Positions 51,773 to 58,974 of a stretch of 64,000 nucleotides of DNA are shown here, one piece after another. The notes beneath the pieces are model-generated. The model had not been told where the DNA came from. It did no database searches and saw only the letters and a list, made by a program, of their open reading frames with translations. Both the position numbers and the translations under genes were made by a program. The first letter of the stretch is position 1. The number at the start of each line of letters is the position of its first letter. Source of the DNA: Terebella lapidaria (taxonomy: Eukaryota > Annelida > Polychaeta > Terebellida > Terebellidae); the NCBI GenBank assembly GCA_949152475.1, contig OX424563.1, positions 4,933,001 to 4,997,000 on the forward strand. Direction: 5' to 3'.

Positions 51773-52124
51773 AGGAAGTTTTAACTTGTTTAAAACCAGT
51801 ATTTATTACATACCTACCTCTATAATAAACTCTTTGGGTAATCTTACCTTGGCATTCAAAGAAGAGGAGAGAGAAATGAATGTCACAAGAATTTTCTCAA
51901 AATTCCTGACATCCATCTCGAACTCGAAATTGAAGGAAATTACTCTCACACATCTCAGATTCCCCGCGGTGTAGATGTGACGTCACACCGGTCATATGAT
52001 TGACCTTAGCCGCCATTAATTTGCCCACCTGGTTAAGGCAGGGGAGGCGGGAGGGAGAATAATCGTGTTTATTATAGAGGTAGGTATGTAATAAATACTG
52101 GTTTTAAACAAGTTAAAACTTCCT
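51773..52124. mobile_element. 352-bp foldback element derived from the DIRS leader, copy 1
   Basis: A perfect 58-bp inverted repeat (51773-51830 and 52067-52124), starting AGGAAGTTTTAACTTG, borders a core. Of that core, about 51820-52045 is the DIRS 5' leader (compare 58545-58755, reverse complement), including its CRE. The remaining core (CCACCTGGTTAAGGCAGGGG onward) is not in the DIRS leader. No frame of useful length. It looks like a non-autonomous DIRS derivative. Confidence 0.75.
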
Positions 52125-52300
52125 ATTTATTGCCATACCACTACCTCTATAATAAACTCTTTGGGTTATATCAGAATAACCAAAGGAGGTGGGTTTAACC
52201 CTCTCCCGGGAATTTCATCACCGATGTGTGAGAGTAGGAAATATCCATTGAAAGTAGTAAATATTGTGTTTTACTTTTAAATTATAATTTTAAGTCGAAA

Positions 52301-52652
52301 AGGAAGTTTTAACTTGTTTAAAACCAGTATTTATTACATACCTACCTCTATAATAAACTCTTTGGGTAATCTTACCTTGGCATTCAAAGAAGAGGAGAGA
52401 GAAATGAATGTCACAAGAATTTTCTCAAAATTCCTGACATCCATCTCGAACTCGAAATTGAAGGAAATTACTCTCACACATCTCAGATTCCCCGCGGTGT
52501 AGATGTGACGTCACACCGGTCATATGATTGACCTTAACCGCCATTAATTTGCCCACCTGGTTAAGGCAGGGGAGGCGGGAGGGAGAATAATCGTGTTTAT
52601 TATAGAGGTAGGTATGTAATAAATACTGGTTTTAAACAAGTTAAAACTTCCT
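52301..52652. mobile_element. 352-bp foldback element derived from the DIRS leader, copy 2
   Basis: Second copy of the preceding element, 528 bp downstream, with the same 58-bp perfect inverted ends. Its core matches the leader of DIRS element A even more closely than copy 1 does. Confidence 0.75.
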
Positions 52653-52694
52653 ATTTATTGCCATACCACTACCTCTATAATAAACTCTTTGGGT
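52653..52694. repeat. DIRS element A, left inverted terminal repeat
   Basis: 42 nt identical to the reverse complement of 58727-58768; the same sequence also begins the tail of the first 528-bp unit at 52125-52166. Confidence 0.8.
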
Positions 52695-53034
52695 TATATC
52701 AGAATAACCAAAGGAGGTGGGTTTAACCCTCTCCCGGGAATTTCATCACCGATGTGTGAGAGTAGGAAATATCCATTGAAAGTAGTAAATATTGTGTTTT
52801 ACTTTTAAATTATAATTTTAAGTCGAAAATACATATTTACAGGATATTTACAACTATACCATAATACACGCCTGAATTACCTTCAGATGCATGGAGACGA
52901 GCAGGGGCTCTGCAGAGGTGACTTTCCTCTTGCAGAAGAACAAAAATTTCCCTCGCCAAAGAAGAGGAGCAACTCCCCTGGGAGTCGACCTCAGGTGCAT
53001 CTGTACAGAGGCGTGCTGATCTATTTACAGGTAT

Positions 53035-56000
53035 CTACAGCTGGACTACACGCTCCGCCGCCACCAGTCGTCCAAGCTGGAGGCCGGAGTCATCCTCCCA
53101 AGCTAACTCCCTGAGATAGAAAGAAGTGAATGTGTTATGAGATTTCCAGGTACAGGCAGACATGACATCATTCAGAGACACTTTATTTGTAAAGGCAAGT
53201 GAAGCCGCGAGAGCCCTCACATCATGCGCTTTGACTCTGAAACCTGTGGATTTTTTCGCCTGTGACTTTTCATAGCAAAATCTAACACACTTCTTGATCC
53301 AAGATGAGATCGTAGCAGGACGGATATCATTTGGAAAATCCTTAAGATAGGACACGAAAAGCAAACGCTTGCCGAGATGCAGCTCACGCGTACGATTAAC
53401 GTAGATGCGGAGGGCTCGCACGGGACAAAGCTTCGCGTCTTCCTCCAGGCCCGGCCCCAGAGAAGGAGTCAGGGCGGGAATGGAAAAGCTCAATAATGGC
53501 GTACCTGCTAATTGAGTTTTGGCCAGAAAGGAGGGAATGACTCCGAGGAGAACCGAGGAGCCATCCGACTTCCACTTAACTTTGGAAAAGGACAGAGCGT
53601 GAAGCTCACTCCGTCGCTTCCCGGAAGCCAGAGCCAAAAGGAAGACCGTCTTAAACGTCAGCAACTTTAGTGAGGCCCGCTCAAGGGGTTCGAACGGATC
53701 TTTTCTTAAGACGTTGAGAACAAGCGATAGATCCCACTCAGGAACCGGGTTCCTAGCTTTCGGTCTTTCGATCTCGAAACTATTAATCAACGCAGTCAAA
53801 CCTTGATCATGACCAAAATCGATCCCAAGTTTGGGTTTTAGAGTCTTCGCGATAGCCGTACGGTAACCCGCGATCGTGGATGGAGCTCGCCCTTCATTGA
53901 ACTTTTCGAGAAGAAATTCGGAAATTAGGGGAGCATCGACTCTGAAAGGACTAACCTTCCGGCGACGACACCAAGCACAGAAGGAAGTCCACTTCGATTG
54001 GTAGACTGCCAAAGAAGATTTTCGATTTGATCGGGCGATCCTAGCGGACACCTCCCTTGAAAATCCCTTCTTTCGGAAACATCGCTCGACAATATCCAGG
54101 CATGAAGCTTCAGACTTGCGGGAGCCTGATGGAACATGCTGGAACGAGGTTGTTTGAGGAGGTCCCACCGATCCGGAAGCTGACGAGGGAAGTCTACTAT
54201 CAACTCCAGAAGGTCCGGGAACCACGACCTCTGCGGTAGACACGGAGCAATCAGCAGGAGGCGACACTGGTGAGTCCGAAACTTGGCGATCACCTTGTCC
54301 AACAACACCGCTGGGGGGTAAGCATACGCGTACATGCCCTCCCAGGACGTCGACATCGCATCCACTGACATGGCCGTGGGATCGGGAATGGGAGACACAA
54401 ACGAAGGAAGTTTGTGGTTCCACCGGGTCGCAAACAAATCGACCATCGGCGTGCCCCATAGGCCGCAGAGAGATTGGAATACCCTGGGGGCAAGACTCCA
54501 CTCCATGGCCTGGACCTGGCCCCTCCGGGAGAGGCGGTCCGCCCAAACATTCATATGACCAGGGATATGCCTCGCGAAAAGCGAAATACCCCGGTCGTGA
54601 CACCAGAGCAGGAGGTCGATAGCGGCCTGGCACAGCGACTGGGACTTCGTACCGCCCTGCTTGTTGATGTAAGCGACAACGGTGGAGTTGTCGGTGGCCA
54701 CCAACACAGCCTGATTGAGGAAATGTGTTTCCCAATGCCTGAGAGCCAAGAACACGGCCTCCAGTTCCAACAGGTTTATGTGCCATTCCTGCTGAGACGA
54801 AGACCAGGTGCCCGAGACCTCGCTGTCGTCCCAGTGAGCGCCCCAGCCGTCCATACTGGCATCCGTAAATACGTGCCTGGATGGAAGCGGCCGGCGGAAT
54901 GACGACCCTCGGAGCAGATTGACGGGATCCAGCCACCATTGCAGATGGGAAACGACTTCCGGAGAGACCTGCACGAGCTGGGATCTGTCTCCCGTGACCT
55001 GGGACCATTGAGAGTGTAGATGCCGCTGAATAGGCCGCATGTGCAGGCGGCCCAACGGAACTAACTTTTCCGTGGACGCCAGCATCCCGAGAAGGGACTG
55101 CCAGCGTCTGGCCGTCTGTGGAATGCGACGAAGGAAGCCTTCTGACAGCACGGATAATTTTGACTGACGATCCAGCGTCGGCAACACAGTCTCTGAGGTA
55201 GTCTGATAACGATACCCCAAGAAGACGAAGTCTCGACGCGGTGACAAGTCGGATTTTTTTTGGTTGATTTTGAACCCCATCCGTGAGCATAGATTTACCA
55301 CAAACTGTGCTTGGACGATCAGCGTTTCGCGACAATGGTGCCGGATTAGCCAATCGTCGAGATATTGGTGGATAAAAATCCCCCGCTTGTGGGCGAGAAT
55401 CTGGACTTCCCGAGCCACCATGGTGAAAATCCACGGCGCTGTCGATAATCCGAACGGGAGCGCCCGAAACTGCCATACGCGGCCGAGATAGAGAAATCTC
55501 AGGTATTTGCGAACTGCAGGTTTCATTGGAATATGGAAATAGGCATCTTTGAGATCGATCGTTACCACCCACGAATCGCGAGGCATGACTGAACGAACTT
55601 GCTCCGGCGTTTCCATGGAAAACGTCGGCACTATTAAGAACTTGTTCAACGGAGAAAGATCTATCACTGGTCTCCAACCCCCCGACGCTTTGGGAACCAC
55701 AAACAACACGCTGTAGAACCCGGGAGTGTCCCCGGGAGCAGGTTCTATCGCTTGTTTCTCGATCATCGCCGTTATCTCCTCGTGGAGAACACGGCGGCGT
55801 TCTGGATCGTTTGGAAGAGTGAAACCCCTTGGGACGGGCGATAACGGTGGCAATTTCTCGAATTTCAGGCCGAATCCTCGACGGAGCGTCGAGACGACCC
55901 AGGGGCAAGCCCCGAGCCGCTCCCACTCTTTCCAAAACAGAATTAAACGAGCTCCTACGGGCTCGTCTGAGGAAGGAATATCGACCGAAACGAGCTGACC

Positions 56001-58194
56001 ATGCAGCTCTTCTCGACACTCGAGCAAAGGATCCGGCCCGGAATCCGAAGCTATACGTACCCGGTTTCTTTTCCCCTGCGGGCTTGGGAGCCTCTCCGCG
56101 TCCTCGGCCTCGGCCACGACCACGGTCTCCTCGGGTGCTGCCGGCAGAGGCCCCGCGAAAGGGCAACCCTGAGGCCCTGCCTCTCGCTCTACCACGGCCA
56201 CGAGTCGGCTGTTGCTGAGGCTGAGACTGCTGAACTGCAGACTGGGGCTTCTTAAAGGCCGAAACCATCTGTTGTGTGAGGCGTTCCAGAGACTTCGACT
56301 GGCTCAGGAGGGCATTGGAAGTAGAGGACTTCGCGGCCTTCTCGTCGGCCTCCTTCTTCACCTCCCGCAACTCCGCAGAACGGTCAGGGAGTAGAAGTGA
56401 AGTAGGGGCTCCGGAAGAGGGGATAACGGGGTGGAGAACTCTCATGTCTGTCATGAGCTGGTCCGGAACCTCGAACTTGAGGGATGAGAGGAAGGCGTCA
56501 CGCCGCCACAACTCGGACACCCAGAGTGAGTGGGAGTCCAGGGCCACCTTGTCACCGACACCTTTGCCAATGGAGGTGACCAATGAAGCGCAGCTCAATA
56601 AGGCTTCTGCCAAATCATCCCGGTCGACGTCAGGGTTGTCCAGGACCTGGTCACGGCACTGAAGAATGGCCCGTCTCGTAGCCATCGACAGCCAGTCCAT
56701 GGCCGAATCCGTGGCCAGCCCCACTCGAAACGTGTGCTGCAGCTCCGCCAAGGCCGCCCATGGGATCTCCACGGCCTTAGGCTCCTTGAAAAAGGCGTAA
56801 TGGGGGTGATGCCTCCTCAAAGCTGTAGGCTTGTCGTCCAACTCCGACGACGTATAGTAGTCGTTGACAGACGGGCGAGCAGGATACGCGCCAATCGCCG
56901 ACTTGTTGGACCTGATGGTCTCGTCCATGCGCTCCTGCATGGAGCCGCGAACTCCCTGTGACAGAGGGAACCGTAAGGCGTCCTTCGACGGCCGGGGGTG
57001 CTCTATCTCAGAAGAGATCATCGAACGAGCCACCTTCTTGACTGGGGCCGGAGCATGCTCTTCGGGCCACAAACCCGGGAGGACCCTCTTCACAAAATCC
57101 AACTTCTCCCCCCAAGAGAGAGGGTCGTCGGACTCGGGCTGGTCCGCCTCCTGGTCCGGGTCCGCCTTACGCTTTCGCGGAAGCGTGAGGCCTGACGGGC
57201 CAGGTAACGGCTGGTCAGCCGACTGAGAGACCTGTAGGGAAGGTTCCTCATCTGAAGACGGCTCTTCCCTAAGCAGAGGGGAAGACGGGGGCGGTGGCGG
57301 CTGTGGAGGCGTGAACCTCGCCAGAAACTGCTGCCACTGGCCTAACATCTCTTCCCGAAAAGACTGAAGCTCGCCCCTAAGGCGCTGCTCTGACGTCGTG
57401 GAAGAGCTCCCCTGGACAGGAACACCGGACGGCTCCGACGCACGGGAAGGCCCTTGGTCCGCCAACTGGGCGAAGGACAACATACCCTGGCTAGAGGCGA
57501 CGAAACCGGAGGGCAGGGCCGTAAGAGGGGAATCGTCCTTGATATCCTCGGCGATCTGAAACACACAGGGCGAATCAGAAAAAGGAAACTCTGGAAACCG
57601 TGGAGACATGGAAACTCCAGGAACCCATGGGTTTGGACGGCTCATGGCCCTTGGCTCCCGGCCCCTACTGGCCACGGCTCCGGTAGCCACGGCCTGGGGT
57701 CCAGTAACCGACGGGAAATCGGGTGCCGGCGGCCGTATCACTGGCGACACGGGCCCGGACCGAAATCCGCCCTGGCTATGGGGTTGAAACCCAGCTCCGG
57801 GGGCAGGTGCCCGACCCGGAGGGGGAAACAACACTCTCTGTCCAGAGGGATCCCGGGCGCAGGGAACCGTCGTGAGCCCGACGGAACCGGCAGACCCCGA
57901 AACCACACTCGGACACTGAAACCCAGGTCGTTCAGCCAGAGAAGCATGAGAACGAGGGGCCAGTAGAGAGGGAGCCAAAAGTGAGCCACACAAACCCGTA
58001 GGTTGTGGGGAAGTTAGGGTGCCGAGAGCCGAACGCGCGGCTCCCGGGACCCGTACCCGGCTGAAAGAAAATGACAATGATAAATCAAAACTTACAGCAC
58101 AAACAGCATTGGTTAACTGCAAATCTAAACGCCGCTTGCGTTCCTCAGACGCCTTGGGACGCGGCCTGGCGCTACCAATCCGCGCATAACTCAC
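53035..58194 (-). CDS. DIRS A Gag-like/tyrosine recombinase frame
   Basis: One frame of 1719 codons. It opens with GTG at 58194, and its first ATG is at 57645 (codon 184). Residues about 200-680 are Gag-like: a Pro/Ser-rich part, an acidic stretch, then an alpha-helical part, ending in an RGRGRARGRASG-type Arg/Gly-rich tract. Residues about 665-1370 lie over the reverse transcriptase frame and have no recognised fold. Residues about 1375-1719 form the tyrosine recombinase: N-terminal core-binding region, Arg in GKRRSELHAL (about 1528), HDVR (His 1657, Arg 1660) and the nucleophile Tyr 1693 in TSFYLREL. The recombinase would join the circular DNA copy to the target. Whether Gag and recombinase are made as one protein is unknown, and a spliced form is plausible. 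Confidence 0.8.
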   Translation of the reverse strand: MSYARIGSARPRPKASEERKRRLDLQLTNAVCAVSFDLSLSFSFSRVRVPGAARSALGTLTSPQPTGLCGSLLAPSLLAPRSHASLAERPGFQCPSVVSGSAGSVGLTTVPCARDPSGQRVLFPPPGRAPAPGAGFQPHSQGGFRSGPVSPVIRPPAPDFPSVTGPQAVATGAVASRGREPRAMSRPNPWVPGVSMSPRFPEFPFSDSPCVFQIAEDIKDDSPLTALPSGFVASSQGMLSFAQLADQGPSRASEPSGVPVQGSSSTTSEQRLRGELQSFREEMLGQWQQFLARFTPPQPPPPPSSPLLREEPSSDEEPSLQVSQSADQPLPGPSGLTLPRKRKADPDQEADQPESDDPLSWGEKLDFVKRVLPGLWPEEHAPAPVKKVARSMISSEIEHPRPSKDALRFPLSQGVRGSMQERMDETIRSNKSAIGAYPARPSVNDYYTSSELDDKPTALRRHHPHYAFFKEPKAVEIPWAALAELQHTFRVGLATDSAMDWLSMATRRAILQCRDQVLDNPDVDRDDLAEALLSCASLVTSIGKGVGDKVALDSHSLWVSELWRRDAFLSSLKFEVPDQLMTDMRVLHPVIPSSGAPTSLLLPDRSAELREVKKEADEKAAKSSTSNALLSQSKSLERLTQQMVSAFKKPQSAVQQSQPQQQPTRGRGRARGRASGLPFRGASAGSTRGDRGRGRGRGRGEAPKPAGEKKPGTYSFGFRAGSFARVSRRAAWSARFGRYSFLRRARRSSFNSVLERVGAARGLPLGRLDAPSRIRPEIREIATVIARPKGFHSSKRSRTPPCSPRGDNGDDRETSDRTCSRGHSRVLQRVVCGSQSVGGLETSDRSFSVEQVLNSADVFHGNAGASSFSHASRFVGGNDRSQRCLFPYSNETCSSQIPEISLSRPRMAVSGAPVRIIDSAVDFHHGGSGSPDSRPQAGDFYPPISRRLANPAPLSRNADRPSTVCGKSMLTDGVQNQPKKIRLVTASRLRLLGVSLSDYLRDCVADAGSSVKIIRAVRRLPSSHSTDGQTLAVPSRDAGVHGKVSSVGPPAHAAYSAASTLSMVPGHGRQIPARAGLSGSRFPSAMVAGSRQSAPRVVIPPAASIQARIYGCQYGRLGRSLGRQRGLGHLVFVSAGMAHKPVGTGGRVLGSQALGNTFPQSGCVGGHRQLHRCRLHQQAGRYEVPVAVPGRYRPPALVSRPGYFAFREAYPWSYECLGGPPLPEGPGPGHGVESCPQGIPISLRPMGHADGRFVCDPVEPQTSFVCVSHSRSHGHVSGCDVDVLGGHVRVCLPPSGVVGQGDRQVSDSPVSPPADCSVSTAEVVVPGPSGVDSRLPSSASGSVGPPQTTSFQHVPSGSRKSEASCLDIVERCFRKKGFSREVSARIARSNRKSSLAVYQSKWTSFCAWCRRRKVSPFRVDAPLISEFLLEKFNEGRAPSTIAGYRTAIAKTLKPKLGIDFGHDQGLTALINSFEIERPKARNPVPEWDLSLVLNVLRKDPFEPLERASLKLLTFKTVFLLALASGKRRSELHALSFSKVKWKSDGSSVLLGVIPSFLAKTQLAGTPLLSFSIPALTPSLGPGLEEDAKLCPVRALRIYVNRTRELHLGKRLLFVSYLKDFPNDIRPATISSWIKKCVRFCYEKSQAKKSTGFRVKAHDVRALAASLAFTNKVSLNDVMSACTWKSHNTFTSFYLRELAWEDDSGLQLGRLVAAERVVQL
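53925..56201 (-). CDS. DIRS A reverse transcriptase/RNase H/methyltransferase-like protein
   Basis: 758 codons, wholly inside the Gag/recombinase frame but shifted +1. Reverse transcriptase covers about residues 130-330: GGWRPVIDLSPLN, TIDLKDAYFHIP (catalytic Asp), LPFGLSTAPWIF and the YLDD box at 280-283. RNase H follows at about 445-560 with TDAS (Asp 448), a conserved Glu in LLELEAV, ATDNS and ADRLSR. Residues about 588-680 (VDLFAT, PDPTAMSVDA, YAYPP, LIAPCLP) match the methyltransferase-like domain described for DIRS1-type elements. The frame starts at a GTG and its first ATG is codon 146, inside the polymerase domain, so it is probably reached by frameshifting or splicing from the Gag frame. 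Confidence 0.85.
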   Translation of the reverse strand: MAVVEREAGPQGCPFAGPLPAAPEETVVVAEAEDAERLPSPQGKRNRVRIASDSGPDPLLECREELHGQLVSVDIPSSDEPVGARLILFWKEWERLGACPWVVSTLRRGFGLKFEKLPPLSPVPRGFTLPNDPERRRVLHEEITAMIEKQAIEPAPGDTPGFYSVLFVVPKASGGWRPVIDLSPLNKFLIVPTFSMETPEQVRSVMPRDSWVVTIDLKDAYFHIPMKPAVRKYLRFLYLGRVWQFRALPFGLSTAPWIFTMVAREVQILAHKRGIFIHQYLDDWLIRHHCRETLIVQAQFVVNLCSRMGFKINQKKSDLSPRRDFVFLGYRYQTTSETVLPTLDRQSKLSVLSEGFLRRIPQTARRWQSLLGMLASTEKLVPLGRLHMRPIQRHLHSQWSQVTGDRSQLVQVSPEVVSHLQWWLDPVNLLRGSSFRRPLPSRHVFTDASMDGWGAHWDDSEVSGTWSSSQQEWHINLLELEAVFLALRHWETHFLNQAVLVATDNSTVVAYINKQGGTKSQSLCQAAIDLLLWCHDRGISLFARHIPGHMNVWADRLSRRGQVQAMEWSLAPRVFQSLCGLWGTPMVDLFATRWNHKLPSFVSPIPDPTAMSVDAMSTSWEGMYAYAYPPAVLLDKVIAKFRTHQCRLLLIAPCLPQRSWFPDLLELIVDFPRQLPDRWDLLKQPRSSMFHQAPASLKLHAWILSSDVSERRDFQGRCPLGSPDQIENLLWQSTNRSGLPSVLGVVAGRLVLSESMLP

Positions 58195-58294
58195 AGGTGG
58201 CTGAAGGACGGCAATAAACAGTGTCCCTACACTGCCAGCAGGCGTTATGAGCCTCCCACTTAGGAAGGTAGTGTTTGCAAACGATGCACTTCAT
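58172..58294 (-). CDS. Short Cys-rich zinc-knuckle ORF at the DIRS A Gag start
   Basis: An ATG at 58294 opens a 40-codon frame ending in TAG at 58172. It contains C-x2-C, then H and C-x2-C (MKCIVC ... HNACWQC), followed by more cysteines (CELC). DIRS Gag proteins of animals often begin with such a Cys4-type finger, so this is probably the true Gag N-terminus. A GTAGCG donor at 58175 and a T/C-rich CAG acceptor at 58061 would remove 115 nt and join it in frame with the long Gag frame. This joining is a prediction only. Confidence 0.5.
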   Translation of the reverse strand: MKCIVCKHYLPKWEAHNACWQCRDTVYCRPSATCELCADW

Positions 58295-58544
58295 ATCTGA
58301 AACATATCAAACATCGAAGTACAAACGGGCGATAATGGGGGAAGGAAAGGGGCCTGGGGAGGCTTTACCATTTCCTCCCAAAAAAATCGCAAATCACTAA
58401 CTCTAAGCTAGTCTAACAACGAAAGAACGATCTACTGAAGAAAAAGCTGTGCAAAGAACAGCCTAAAGACGATCGTAGACGTGAAGAAATTCGACTTTGA
58501 ATGCCGAAAGCAAGACTTGCTGCACATCCAACAATGGAGGAGCA

Positions 58545-58768
58545 AATTAATGGCGGTTAAGGTCAATCATATGACCGGTGTGACGTCACATCTACACCGC
58601 GGGGAATCTGAGATGTGTGAGAGTAATTTCCTTCAATTTCGAGTTCGAGATGGATGTCAGGAATTTTGAGAAAATTCTTGTGACATTCATTTCTCTCTCC
58701 TCTTCTTTGAATGCCAAGGTAAGATTACCCAAAGAGTTTATTATAGAGGTAGTGGTATGGCAATAAAT
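58545..58768 (-). promoter_or_regulatory. DIRS A 5' terminal repeat and leader
   Basis: On the minus strand the element begins at 58768 with the 42-nt terminal repeat and continues into a leader whose complement forms the core of the foldback units at 51.8 and 52.3 kb. A perfect CRE octamer TGACGTCA (58581-58588) inside a longer GTGTGACGTCACA palindrome suggests a transcription-factor-driven promoter. The transcription start is not known. Confidence 0.5.
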
Positions 58769-58974
58769 ATACATATTTACAGGATATTTACAACTATACC
58801 ATAATACACGCCTGAATTACCTTCAGATGCATGGAGACGAGCAGGGGCTCTGCAGAGGTGACTTTCCTCTTGCAGAAGAACAAAAATTTCCCTCGCCAAA
58901 GAAGAGGAGCAACTCCCCTGGGAGTCGACCTCAGGTGCATCTGTACAGAGGCGTGTTGATCTATTTACAGGTAT

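Larger units (their letters stand above)
51773..52828. repeat. 528-bp tandem duplication (foldback element plus DIRS end)
   Basis: 51773-52300 and 52301-52828 are nearly identical; one difference noticed is AGCCGCC versus AACCGCC. Each unit is a 352-bp foldback element followed by 176 bp that starts with the 42-nt DIRS terminal repeat and ends in AAGTCGAAA. The second unit runs straight into the DIRS body at 52829. Confidence 0.85.
52653..58768 (-). mobile_element. DIRS-like retrotransposon A (full length)
   Basis: The element is read on the minus strand. Its 42-nt terminal repeat (starting ATTTATTGCCATACCACTAC) is present inverted at 52653-52694 and 58727-58768. It encodes a Gag-like region, reverse transcriptase, RNase H, a methyltransferase-like domain and a tyrosine recombinase, the DIRS1 set. 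There is no integrase, no aspartic protease and no direct long terminal repeats. DIRS elements are thought to integrate as circles through the recombinase. The leader (58295-58768) contains a CRE. Most frames are intact, so it may be recently active. Confidence 0.9.
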
